Assembly (NCBI GenBank): GCA_947650365.1 | Contig: OX393550.1 | Span: 102,326,343 to 102,390,342, forward strand | DNA: 64,000 nt | Direction: 5' to 3' | Source: Chamaelirium japonicum | Lineage: Eukaryota; Streptophyta; Magnoliopsida; Liliales; Melanthiaceae | Shown here: positions 43,623 to 54,586 of the stretch, piece after piece | How the letters are laid out: every line of letters begins with the position of its first letter | How positions within the stretch are numbered: the stretch's first letter is position 1 | Program-made: the position numbers and the translations under genes | Notes under the pieces: model-generated | What the model was told of the DNA's origin: nothing | The model's database searches: none | The model's input: the letters and a program-made list of their open reading frames with translations, nothing else

Positions 43623-44135
43623 CAAACCCAATTATCTCCACTTTTCATCTTCTCATTCCCAAGTATGGCTACCTAGCCTTTACCAAATTCTAGGGAACCG
43701 TTAAACCTCAGTGTGATTCTACCCCCTCAAGGCCGCCCTTGTTGCAGCAAGTGGTGAGCTTAGGGTTTGGGGGAGGTCATTGTAAATGGGTGAACTGAAA
43801 GGGGTGTTGGTGGTGTTTTTTTTTAAATCAATATTTATATTTATTATTTAGTTTTTTTCATTAAATTTTTTATTAGTCTTCTTGCAAACTTACCGATGAG
43901 AAGGATGGTAGATATCACCGGGGTCGTTGTAGGAGCGCTTGTCGGGAGCTCCTTACGTGGAGGGCAATTACGTTCTTAGGACATCGTCTAGCGCGCTTCG
44001 ATCCCAGGTCACTTCTTTCTCTTTTTCCTTGTTAATTTTATTTGTATAGATATTTATGTGTTTACTTGCAACAAAAGTTTTAGATTTGAAAATAGATATC
44101 ATAAAAATCTTAGTTTCAAAGAAAATTATCCAACA
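43623..44135 (+). repeat. Dispersed repeat R, copy 2 (uninterrupted; empty-site reference)
   Basis: Same sequence as copy 1 without the hAT at 31735, without E2 and lacking ~330 bp. The E2 site reads GGTAGATATCACCGGGG here, against GGTGGATAC|E2|GATACCACCGGGG in copy 1. Confidence 0.85.
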
Positions 44136-45000
44136 AGGGGGAGGTCTCGGTGTTGACATTTTACTTTTTGACTCGAGGGTTATTAGGTCATTCCTCATAC
44201 ACCGCTAACAGTGTGGGCGCGGGCGCACGTGCACGTGGGGGGGAGGGGGCAACGCTTGTATGGGAGTGCAGTGTAACTACTCGAAGCAATGTAAACTACA
44301 CGGACCTCCCCTCTGGTTCGAGTAGTTTTTTTTTATTGTTAAAAGAAAAAAAAACTCGAAGCACAGGGGAGGTTCATCTAGTGTAGATATTAGGGGAGTT
44401 CCATGTAATTTATCCTATTTTATTTTATGTTGAAGACTTGGAGTTTTATCACACGCACGAGTTCACTGCTATTATATACTAGAATGAAAAACGTCGCTCG
44501 TTATTTGCGCCACATGGTCTTATCGGAAAAAAAGGGGGCCTTAGTGATGAAATTTCATCCACATGTTGTGGATGAAATTGCTCAATACAACATTTCAAAA
44601 TTTCTTTTGGCATGTCACCGAGCCAATGAACCACCTAGCCGACCATCGAATTGTTCGCTGTCGTTGGAGCTGCTTGTTGCCACCGAACCAAACCGAACCA
44701 AACCGAACCATTGTTCGCCGTCATCCGAACCGAACCGAACCGAATCAAACCGAACGACGATAGTAGCGGCGGCAGGGGGCGATGGTGTGGTGGCCATGGC
44801 AGCGGTCCGGTCTCGCCCATGTTTCACACTAATTTTGTAGCACGACGGTGTGGATTTTGGTAGAGGGTGACGGGACGGGACAACCTTAAGACATTTGGTC
44901 CGAGTTTGGGCTGACCCAACTCGGACTCCACTGTTGCTGAGGTAAAATTTAGACTTCAGTCCACGAGACCCTTATCCATCCTCCCATCACTGCGCCCGAT
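44136..45000. other. Upstream intergenic region with two small inverted repeats
   Basis: 44296-44386 is a ~90-bp imperfect hairpin (CTACACGGACCTCCCCTCTG against the complement of CAGGGGAGGTTCATCTAGTGTAG). 44551-44579 is a perfect 13-bp-arm hairpin (AATTTCATCCACA, 3-bp loop). 44685-44760 is an ACCGAACC repeat. No gene. Confidence 0.6.
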
Positions 45001-45303
45001 TTCATCCTGCCTCACCCCCCGTCGATGGCGGCAATGGAGCTCCATTTCAAGTTCCAGATCACGAGCTCCCTCTCCCGCCAGCTCTAAACCATGAAACCCT
45101 AACTCTGATGGAGGTACTTTCCTTCCTCACTTTCATTTTTGTTTCTTGATTTTTTTTTTTTTAAATTTTCATCCAACCCCGTGAAAGGGTAATAGGAGGA
45201 CAAATTCTCTCTCTACAGTTTTTGATCTGTTTGATATATAATGTTGTGGACGTAGAAACCCTAATTTCATTGTAATGGTGAGTTCTTTGTTTTGTAAATT
45301 TGA

Positions 45304-45984
45304 ATGACCCAGACACTGTTTGTTGGAATGCTTCATCCAAGCAAGGTGCGGATTCTTGTTGCACCAAACAGATGCTACAAAAGAAAGGCCGTGCGTTTCG
45401 GCTGCATAAAGTGTGTGAGGAAGGACGGGAAATTCGACCCGTCATCGGTCGAACAGCCTCCATACCATGTGTACTATGATTCCACATCGGGGCAGCTTGA
45501 ACCGGCATCCGGTGCTCGAGCAGCGATACCCGGCAAGGAGTACTGGCCTGAAGGCACGCTTAGCCGGGTGACGGCCGCCAGGGCCCCCGAACCGGTTGGC
45601 AAGTCGGAAGGGAAGCCTTCGTATGGAAAAAGTCCTGGTAGCAGGAGGAAGAAGTTTAGGGAACAAGCTGCTGCATCAGAATCTACGGAGACATGTGCAG
45701 ACTTGGGCGATCAACTGACCATGCTTGAAATCTCGGATGAAACCTCCGATGACCATAAACACCCATCCGAGGATTATGTTATATATCAGACAGAACCTGA
45801 GGAAGAGAATCTTAGTCCTTATGAGTTAGATAAAAAGATCGGGCGCCCACATCCCTTCATCGATCCAGCTATCGATAAGCCCATTGAAAAACCTCGTACA
45901 AGTGAAGATCTGTGGTGGAATTGGCGGAAGCCCGAGAAGGAGCAGTGGTCAAGGTGGCAAAGGAGGCGTCCCGATGTTGACACG
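45304..45984 (+). CDS. HMR: HMR-like exon with N-terminal and acidic regions
   Basis: Open from ATG 45304 (MTQTLFVGMLHP) through the splice donor at 45985 (ACG|GTTAGT). The CAG at 45310-45312 is a plausible acceptor: joining ATGGAG (45108-45113, followed by GTACTT) to ACACTG keeps phase and yields METLFVGMLHP. Contains a basic, transit-like N-terminus, CIKCVRKDGK, the STSGQLEPASGAR block, KSPGSRRKK, an acidic region and the WWNWRKPEKEQW block at the end. An upstream ATG (45024) opens a short 20-codon frame in the leader. Confidence 0.85.
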
Positions 45985-46180
45985 GTTAGTCTAGAGATAC
46001 AATTCTGTATATTGGGAAGATCTGATTATGGCCATTAAGATTCTTGACCATGCATGATTTCTAGGCCAGGCCATATAAGTTGCTCTGAAGTCTGAGCTCA
46101 ATTTGCTCAGTGGTTGAGTTCATTTATCGTGTATCATTTACTGCAGTTTTATCATCAAACTTGCTGTTACTTGTTTGCAG

Positions 46181-46293
46181 GTCTTTGCGAAGGCAATGGC
46201 AGAGACTGGGCAAATAAAGCTTTATGGAGACTATCCAACGATAACTGAGGCTGCTCTTGCTAGGGCAAGGAAAGATGTATTAAAGGAGGAAAG
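46181..46293 (+). CDS. HMR: HMR-like exon 2
   Basis: Bounded by TTTGCAG|GTCTTTGCG and GGAAAG|GTAACG; encodes VFAKAMAETGQIKLYGDYPT and an ARARKD helix. Too short to stand out as a separate frame. Phase matches both neighbouring exons. Confidence 0.88.
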
Positions 46294-47439
46294 GTAACGA
46301 TTAGCGATTTGCTAAAGTTTTTTAGATTCAAGCTATACTTGCAAATTCTTACTCCATATATGTCACTTCAACCAGCCTTAGAGTTGCTTTTATTTTACAG
46401 GGGTGTATGTATGGGTTACCTTTCGAATCTGCTGTGCTTTACAAAACTAAAATTGTGCCAACCCTTGTGGATAAAAAAGGTCACAAGACATAGGAAATTT
46501 ACGTTAGCGATGATGACCAACACAAAGGGTTTATGTGTGTATGCTTGTGACTTTATCTTGCCGAACACTACCGCCCCTATTTTCTGGACCAACTAGACAT
46601 TCCCGCCCTCCCCACCCATGACCATTTACAATGTCTCATTGGCGCTTTCCCTCCCCTTCCTTTTGTTCATTATGTCCTTCCTTCCTCATTTTCTTTCAAT
46701 TACCAAAGATATACAAATGAAGATTTTCTTTAATGTCTCTTTCTCCTTTCTTTCTTGCACAACCAATAGAGACTAAGATATTTGAAAGTGATCTATAATT
46801 CAATCTAAAAATTGGAAGTTGTTAAGAGAGGGCCAGAAAGGAGAAAATATTTTGGAATCTTGGATTGATACCCAATGAAAGAGAAGAAAGTGTCAACCCT
46901 GGAATCCATTAGATGCCTCAGAGTACCTTTGGTGCGGCATCAAAGTAAGAGAGGAATGGGAGAATTATATTGTTTCAAAGAGAATAAGTGATTAACTACC
47001 ATATTTTCTTCTTTAGGAGAAGTTACTAGCAAGGGGTAGGAGGAAGAGAGACTATAGAAGAAGAGAGAAGTGAAAAAGTAGAAACTAGAAAGAAAAATAT
47101 CCACTTAGGGCTTTATTCAAAACAGATTCTTCAAAATCATCATTCAAATCCGATTCTTCAATGTCATAAAATTTAAAGTTCCATAGAGTTCTCTCTCTAT
47201 GCGAACTTCAAATTTAAAATTTACATAGGTCTTTACCGATTCAATATATAATGAACCGTGGACTTTTAAGCAATAATCTTAATAAAAATATGCTTCTATA
47301 AAGGCTAAGAAATAAGAATATGCTATTCAATTATCAAAAAAAAGGTTGAATAATTAAAGCCCATAATATAAGGCCTAACAAACATTTTATCACACTTCAA
47401 AGACTTTGCTAGTTTTTGTTCTTTTATATGTGCCAAAAT

Positions 47440-47636
47440 TTAAGATGGTTTGGCCATGGATTAGTGTGGAAGTCCAAGGAGGAGGGGAAGACCTAAAATA
47501 ACATTGATGGAAGATGTTAGAAAAGACATGGACAATTTCATTGACAACAGATATAGCCCTAAATAGAATTGAATGGTGAAGAAAGATTCATAAAGGTGGC
47601 CCCAAGTAGATGGGACATGGCTTGATGGTTATGGTG
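47440..47636 (+). mobile_element. 5'-truncated LINE remnant (ORF2 C-terminus) with 13-bp target duplication
   Basis: Encodes, with frameshifts, the C-terminal tail typical of plant LINEs: RWFGHG, RRRGRPKITLMEDVRKDMD, then IALNRIEW and RKIHKGGPK. The 13-bp sequence TATGTGCCAAAAT flanks it (47427-47439 and 47637-47649). It ends in GATGGTTATGGTG rather than poly(A), which fits the RTE clade. Lies in HMR intron 2. Confidence 0.85.
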
Positions 47637-47860
47637 TATGTGCCAAAATATCATTTATAATAGGATGAAAATAGTAAATTCTAACACCTCTTTGCTAAAT
47701 CAGTCATCTTTGTTTAGTGATAACTCTTTCTTGAGTTTCTTCTGCTTTAACTTGCTGTTGTGCTTCAAACAGTAATATGGATTGAAGATTTAGATTAAGA
47801 TTAGCTTAGTTGTAGATTGAGTTCAATTACTTTTTTATTTTGTCATTGGATTTAATTTTT

Positions 47861-47975
47861 TGTCCCCCATCACTTTTGCAGATTTAGAAAGTCCTAGATG
47901 GATGGTTTTGATTTATTTGGGAATAAATATCCTATTTTCGGTTATTGTAATCGCCAAAATTTTGGGAAACAGAAC
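47861..47975 (+). repeat. Inverted repeat pair, left copy (HMR intron 2)
   Basis: Near-perfect inverse of 50356-50470: GCAGATTTAGAAAGTCCTAG, TTGATTTATTTGGGAATAAA, CCTATTTTCGGTTATTGTAA. It lies upstream of exon 3. Confidence 0.9.
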
Positions 47976-48394
47976 TTTTCTAGAGAAGAACAAACCATTA
48001 TAGAATGACCACCACATCATTGGTCTAGATCCGACCATTATAGAATGACCACCACATTGATCCAACAATAACTTTTCTAGAGAAGAACAAACCAGGCTCC
48101 CTCATCATCTCTATGTCATGCTAGAGTGAAATAAGAAGCTGAAGGCGCTCCAAGGATAATCGTGTGATTAGTTTCTTAGATAAACCTATAACTTTGCTTT
48201 TAGCAGCTAAAATCAGTTTTCTGATAATGGTTTAAGTACGTCTAGGCTTCTTTGGGTTCAAGTTATTGTGGCCAATCCAAGAGTTACGAGCAAATGAATA
48301 AAAGCTAGCTTTGTTTTCGCCTACTTTATCTTTTTGTCTCCTCTTTTTTTCCTTCCTTTTTTCCCTATGGATTTGAGTGTACTTTGTGGACAAG

Positions 48395-49315
48395 GATAAA
48401 AAATCGCAATATTTTGTGAAATATTTCAGTTTTATGAAGGACCGAAACGAAATGTACACATCAATTTCAAGCGTCTAGGAAATTGCAAGACATTTTGCAG
48501 TAGATAGCGATATATTGCGAAATTTCTTGAATATTCTAAACTTTCTATCAAATTTCAAGAAATTTATCGAAATTCATCCGAAACCCTAAAAGGCTAAAAT
48601 TCATCTGTTCGACTTCTTTGACATGATTTTTCTTTATATTTTGGCTTTGGGGTGTTAGATTTGCCATCTAACACAATTTTGGGGAGATCAAATCAGTGAA
48701 AAACACACCAACTCATTTGTTCGATCGGAATGAAGCATTCTTTACCAAAAGTTTGAAAACAGTAAATCTTAGATTTCTTTCAATTAATTTTTTTTTCTAT
48801 TTGCTTAATTGATAACATGATGGTGTAAGAACATCAAATATATCAAGATTTGATAATACTCAAAAACGATTTGGGGATCAATTACTGAGCTTATCATATT
48901 TACCTTTCAAAAATTTTGGAGTTATTGAAAAAATAAAAAGAATCGATCTTTATGTTGACGGAATCACTTGATTTTTGGATATGTTGTAGATCTAAAATTT
49001 TGTATGATCAATTTTATTTTTATTTTTTAAATATTTTTGCCATTTATATGTTTAGACTGTGATGCATCTACACTTCATACATTGGAATACCTGCTATGTA
49101 GAGCTGCACGCCCCATGATAATATAGTATAGAAATATTATTTAATTGTTCTAATGTGCGTACCGGTGCTTGATTTATGATTGTCGAGTGTTTCCATAAAA
49201 AATACATCATTTAATCAATATTTCCATCTTTTCTTCAAAAATGCAATATTTTTACACAATATTTCATATCCTGCAGTGTCAAATTATTGATTGAAATCGA
49301 AATTTCAAACCTTGC
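48395..49315. mobile_element. Possible AT-rich TIR element in HMR intron 2
   Basis: GCAATATTTTGTGAAATATT near the left edge and its approximate inverse AATATTTTTACACAATATTTC near the right edge, with several GAAATTTC motifs between. Boundaries and target duplication are unclear. Confidence 0.35.
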
Positions 49316-49583
49316 TTGTCGTGTAATCTGCAATATTCAGCTGTGCCGCTACTTGTGAAAACATGATTTTCTTGGATTTCATACCTTTAGATATATGAGC
49401 TATACATCATACAATCTTAATTACAATCATAAAATCTTCAGAGCTATGATACTTGAGCAATGTTGGCATTGTTATTTATATTAAATGTTTGCTATGATGC
49501 CATGCTCACCTGTCAAGTTTATCATATATATAAGTACACTTGTTTGAGCAGTTAATTTTCATGATAGTTTTGTTGCAATTCAG

Positions 49584-49843
49584 GCTACAAGCTGAGCGGA
49601 GGAGATTGGAAGAAGTAGGACCAATATCATACTATTCAGAATGGGTTAAAGCATGGGACTGGGATACTTCACTTGAGGCTGTGCAGAAACACTATGAAGA
49701 GACCGGCGAAGATGAGAACACACAACTTATCACCATGTTTCAGCATCAGACTGCTGAGGAATACCGCATCATGATGGGCACCGATGTTCGTATTCAACGG
49801 GATCCTTTAGCAATGCGGATGTGAGAGGATCAAATAAAAGAGA
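49584..49843 (+). CDS. HMR: HMR-like exon 3 with in-frame TGA
   Basis: Acceptor TTCAG|GCTACAAG; encodes LQAERRRLEEVGPISYYSEW, KHYEETGEDENTQLI, EYRIMMGTDVRIQRDPLAMR and M, then TGA at 49822-49824, then EDQIKE. The donor GAGA|GTATGA joins in phase to exon 4. The codon before EDQ is Arg in relatives, so CGA or AGA to TGA is the likely change. Confidence 0.85.
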
Positions 49844-50355
49844 GTATGACCTCACTTTGTTCTATGAGATATGTGGTTAGATCTTTCTTGTCTTTTATTT
49901 ATATTTTTAATATGAATTGGTATCATAATCTAATCATTTCTTCAGATATATATTAGTTGGGAATTCGTGTACTAGACATCTCCATATTTTTGTTTTATAT
50001 CTTGCTCACCTAGCTTTAACTACACAAGCATACTGCTTATCTTCTATCCTATAAGTCATTATCTTCCTATCTAGGAATATTTCTACAATTTGGTTGTTTT
50101 TATTCCAAGCATCAATTGCAAGGCACTAAGAATGATATATAAAAATATAGATAATGAATATTTCTACAACTTGGTTAGTTTATAAAAACCCCAAAAAGAC
50201 ATTTACATTCAAATCCTGCTTCAGCACTTCAAGTTCAAACCATGATAATTGGTCAGAACGGACATGTTTGGCATCTCTAACACATCCAAAAAATTTCTCA
50301 TTGAAGCACCCTAACAACATACATTATAAGCCGCAAAAGAACAGAAGGATCTCAA

Positions 50356-50470
50356 GTTCTGTTTCCGAATATTTTGGTGATTACAATAACCGAAAATAGG
50401 ATATTTATTCCCAAATAAATCAAAACAATCCATCTAGGACTTTCTAAATCTGCAAAAGTGACGGGGGACA
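50356..50470 (-). repeat. Inverted repeat pair, right copy (HMR intron 3)
   Basis: Reverse complement of 47861-47975 with about five mismatches by eye. The pair brackets exon 3. Confidence 0.9.
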
Positions 50471-50879
50471 TAAACTTTGTTGTCATAAAAATGTGTTTGC
50501 GGTCAACCGTTTTCATTAAATTTGTTTTAAGTTGATCAAATTGTTTTCTTATATATATAATCATCCAAGTATTGTCCCATTGAGATACATTTTTTTTTTT
50601 TAGAAATCCCTCTTGTGTGGGGGGTGGGGGGGTGGAGTTTGGTCTATAGACCCCTATATATACTTATACACATACATGCACAATATACTTATATGCATAC
50701 ATGCATATGTATGTACGTCTCGTTGCGTATGTGTATGTCGGTTAGAGTGTATCGGTGTGCGCACATGGACGCCCATCTGTGTTAAATTGAATGCCTGATT
50801 ATGATCATGTCTAGTGTGTCGAGTTGAGATGGAAATGGTTGAGTAAGGGATACTTTTGTAAAGAGTCCATCTTCCTTTA

Positions 50880-51509
50880 GGCGGTGTTTGAGTACGCTTT
50901 TTGCTCCGGATTTTGGGATTCTGGGAGCCCAAAAAGCCCGAAAACACATGGAGAGTAGCTAGCCTGTTTGGGGCACATCGTTATAGCTTACGAAGAGTCC
51001 GTTTTTGGGTTTTTTGAAGCCGTTTTTCTGGAGCCCTTTTTTGAACTTCTGGCTTATGAGCCCTTGAAATAGTTTTTTCGGAGAGCCCTAACAAAACCCT
51101 TGTTGTGATCCACAATCTCTTCCCTTTCGATCTCTCATCTCTGTCTGGCTTCTCGACTCGAGCTGCGCTTCGGATCGGCGACGAGACTCCTAATGCGCTT
51201 CAGATCGGCGATGGAATTTCAACTTTGCTTTTGATCAGCGATGGGACTCTGGTTCTGTGTCAGATCTCATGACTCGAGCTACGCTTCAGGTACCCCCCCC
51301 CCCTCTCTCTCTCTCTCTATATATATATGATATTATGATCCGATCGGGATTCTTGTATGGCATGATCCGATCTGGATTTTGACTTTTGCCAAACAGACTT
51401 CTTGGATTCTAGGCTGTACCAAAAACAGGATTTTGAGAGCTCAAAAGCCCAGAGTCTGTGGGATTCTGGGAGTTCAAAGCCCAGAATAAAATCCTATCCA
51501 AACAGCGCC
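50880..51509. mobile_element. Tourist-like (PIF/Harbinger) element with TTA target duplication
   Basis: Left end GGCGGTGTTTGAGTACG and right end TCCAAACAGCGCC are imperfect inverted repeats; TTA flanks both sides (50877-50879 and 51510-51512), as expected for this superfamily. The interior repeats GGATTCTGGGAG / CAAAAGCCCAGA blocks and includes a C/T run and (TA)n at about 51290-51330. 630 bp, no transposase, inside HMR intron 3. Confidence 0.8.
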
Positions 51510-52251
51510 TTATTTCTTCCTTTATTGAGGTAGACTGGACAACAGTGCGAATAAAAGCTTACTTTCCATTAATTTGTTCTAGTGTATGAGACTTCGGGAA
51601 TTAACATCTCTTGGATCATAAGCTTCAATGGCCATTGTTATGTGGGCTACTATGTCATGATGCCTAAATAGAAAATATCCTGCAAGAGATTGCATAAGAG
51701 ATTGATGGTCGAATTTTAGCTTCTTATACAAAGGATGCATATTTGATGTATTATCAGATATATGTTAAGATGTGAACCTAATTGGAAAGCCTGACATGTC
51801 ACATGTGGCTTGGGTTAAATTTTTTTGTCCAACATCTTGAATGTATATTGATCTTTTGATTGATATTTTACTGTCTTACTGAGAGAAAAGTTATACTTTG
51901 TGAGTTGTTGAAAATGCTGGCGTCTTAATAGGTTCAGCATTATATTGTTTTTTAATAAAAAATATTTGCAATTTGTTCTCTAGCTTGGCTTGTTTTGTTG
52001 ACCTGTAGTTATTGAACTTGGGTGGTTGTTTTTATGAATTATCTCCTCAGATACTAAGTAAATCATTGTTATGATGCTATCTTTAATCTTAAAAGAAAAA
52101 ACTATCACTAAAAGATGGGTTGTATCTTTAATTTAAACCACATTCCTATTAGATACTTTTCCAGATTACAAATATGCTATCATGGAATGGTATATTTTGG
52201 TTTTTATATAACTGATGAGCTTTGGTTTTATTATCCATAATCCTTTTGCAG

Positions 52252-52373
52252 TATGGGGCGGTGATCCAGTTTATCCAACTGTCAATTACATTCAAGATCC
52301 GGATGAAGTGATTGATTACAGAGGTCCAGATTTTCATGAGCCTACGCCCAACATGTTGGCTTACCTTATGGAC
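52252..52373 (+). CDS. HMR: HMR-like exon 4
   Basis: Acceptor TTTTGCAG|TATGGGGC, donor ATGGAC|GTATGT. Encodes WGGDPVYPTVNYIQDPDEVI, then DYRGPDFHEPTPNMLAYLMD. The next exon (family ENGKVIS-type region) was not found. Confidence 0.85.
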
Positions 52374-54328
52374 GTATGTATCATTTTTGCACCTTCCATG
52401 TAAAGTTTGAAATTTAGCTTCATTGTTTAATGCCAGCATTTACCTTATAGCATGTATTACATGGTGGCATGTTACACATTTGTTAGACCTAGTCAGGCTT
52501 TGTGATGGGAATAAAACGACTGCTTTAGTGCTTTTGCCTTGAGTCCAGCACAAAACTCCAAACTTGCATACAGGCTGCTGATACCTCAGTTAATAGGCGA
52601 TTCCTTGTGCACATTCCCAAGGAACATCCTTCGATGCTGATTTAATTCAGATTTTTCAAAAACTTGGGATTTATGGGAGACGTATGAGAGACCATATGGA
52701 AACAACTGGGAAAGCTTGTTGAATTTCTTGGTAGTTTCTCATGATCATGAGATTCCTACATGTTTGTGTATTGTTCAAGGAAATTTCCCAAACTTAAGGG
52801 AAACTTAAGGGCCTTTTCTGACTCCCAGTTTTCATTTCTTGTCGCATCACATCCTATACATCTAACCAATTTGGCAACTTTGCCTGACGCAACCACTGTG
52901 ATAATTGCAATGTGTTTATTCGTCATAGATGAAGCCCATGTCTCATCAGCTCTTGTATTTCATTGGCTAATTCTATGTGTTTTGAGTAATTTTATCATCA
53001 ATTCATTTGTTTTTTTCTGGGATTTAATAAGGCTATACACATTGTTGCTTATAGGAGAATTATCTGAACTCTTTTGTAAAGATCAAACCTGATCTTATCT
53101 ATGCTATTTTTGCGTTATTTTTTTATCATTGAGATTTTATGTCATAGTTGGTAGCAATAGCGTTATTCATGAGAAAATTCATGTTTGTTCATTTCCCATC
53201 GTGAACACTGAACAGCAAAACCCCGTATAGCATTTGTCAGAAATTCCCATGAAATGTGTCATGTCATTGCTGCTGTTTCTGCATGCTTCTTTTTCTTTAC
53301 CAAACGTGCTGCTGGAGTTGGCAATATGTGTATTGTCAAATTGATCGGTATTTAGGATACCGGGTTTACTCGAAAATCCAACGAGAAAAGGGACTTTGGT
53401 ATCCAGAAAGCGGATAAGTGTGGGTTAAACCTTGTATGCAGAATATCGGGTTTAAACCTGATTGTCCAAATACCGGGTTCAACTTGAAACCAAAAAAAAA
53501 AACACTCGGCGCTCGCTTTACAGCTCTGACATGCCTTGTGGCTGTCAGAGCGCTAACTTGGTAAATAGTTATGATCTACAGCTCTTTAGTTAAATATTTA
53601 TTTTTTTAATAATGTTTTGAAAAAAATCCCTTGCCACTAAGAACATCGGCATTCTGGTGGTAAATTCTAAGCACGTAGGCCTGGTGTTGCTCCATTTTTC
53701 CATACACGAAGAAGGGATCTATAGGACGTTAGCACAGGGTTGAGCCACAAACCAGACTAGACCGATTCAGTCAGCAATACGATTCCGTACCTTTGTTGGA
53801 GAGGACTCCCGGTATGGACACCATAGAGTGAACTTTCCCTCAAGGCCAATGCTTTATTTGTGCGTGCAAATCTTGACTGTTGATGTCATGTTCACAGGAT
53901 TGTGGAATCTAATAAAAACATCAATTATGCTGTCTTCACCCGGTTTCGACCTACAGACCTCTGAGCCCATGCTCTAGCACCCTGTACTAGCTCGAGCCTG
54001 AGTCCGTTATCAATCAATGAAAAATCGCAGAGTCGAGCCCACAACAAGACGATGCAACTCAAGTCCCCTCTAGTCCTTAACCAGACCACACCTATTCCCA
54101 GGGCACAACAAACCTTATTCATCTTTCATCCTTTTGCCAAAATGGTAGTCTGGAACAGAACCAATGATAAAAGCTACCAATCCATAAAGCAAAATGTAAC
54201 TTCTGCTAGCAGCAGTCCTTCGAAAAAAAGGCATCACAGGATCCCTACATCGATCTCTCAATCGTCAATCAGGAAGTACGGATTCTATCGGCGATCTTCA
54301 AGTTCTTAAGGAATATCATCCATTTACA
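52374..54328. other. Region after HMR exon 4; no further exon recognised
   Basis: AT-rich sequence. I looked for the acidic C-terminal exon of HMR and did not find it. Frames at 52760-53092 and 54052-54309 have no recognised domain. Confidence 0.5.
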
Positions 54329-54329
54329 T

Positions 54330-54553
54330 GGTGAACCCATCGGGCTCGACACCCCGGTCGCCGTTGTCCTCTGCCGAAAGAGGGTGAGGGCCTCGTTCAG
54401 TCGGCTGTTGATGGCGAACCCGTTGACGACGGAATTCTAGGTGATGAGGTTGCGGCGGGTCATTCCCTCTAACACCTGGTGCGCGGTCTCGAAGAGGCCG
54501 CAGGCAGCGTAGAAGAGGACGAGAGTGTTCTGGACGAAGACCAGCGCTTTCCA
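54330..54553 (-). pseudogene. Partial duplicate of the neighbouring PPR gene
   Basis: Close match, same orientation, to 55693-55925 of the DYW PPR gene (TGGTGAACCCATCGGGCTCG, GTTGCGGCGGGTCATTCCCT, GTGTTCTGGACGAAGACCAG). It carries an in-frame stop in place of Trp in the LITWNSVINGF repeat and a small deletion. It lies just downstream of the PPR stop codon. Confidence 0.85.
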
Positions 54554-54586
54554 ACCAATGATCCTCATCAAGTTGCTTCCCTCTCT

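Larger units (their letters stand above)
45108..52373 (+). pseudogene. HMR: HEMERA / pTAC12-like gene, nonsense codon and missing last exon
   Basis: Four exons encode most of HEMERA (pTAC12), a dual-targeted plastid and nuclear protein of angiosperms that belongs to the plastid RNA polymerase-associated complex and is needed for phytochrome signalling and chloroplast greening. Exons: a possible six-base start exon 45108-45113 (ATGGAG), 45313-45984, 46181-46293, 49584-49843 and 52252-52373, all with GT..AG introns and matching phases. Diagnostic strings: YDSTSGQLEPASGARAAIPG, WWNWRKPEKEQWSRWQRRRP, AMAETGQIKLYGDYPT, EYRIMMGTDVRIQRDPLAMR, IWGGDPVYP-type exon 4 and EPTPNML. Exon 3 has an in-frame TGA (49822-49824) where family members have Arg (MRMREDQ). 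The C-terminal exon(s) after YLMD are not found in the following 2 kb. I infer a decaying copy; a sequencing error at one base is the alternative for the stop. Confidence 0.88.

Noticed and set aside
45024..45086. 20-codon frame MAAMELHFKFQ as the true HMR start
   Set aside because: It ends in TAA before any plausible donor, and its join to the main exon is not supported; treated as a leader frame.
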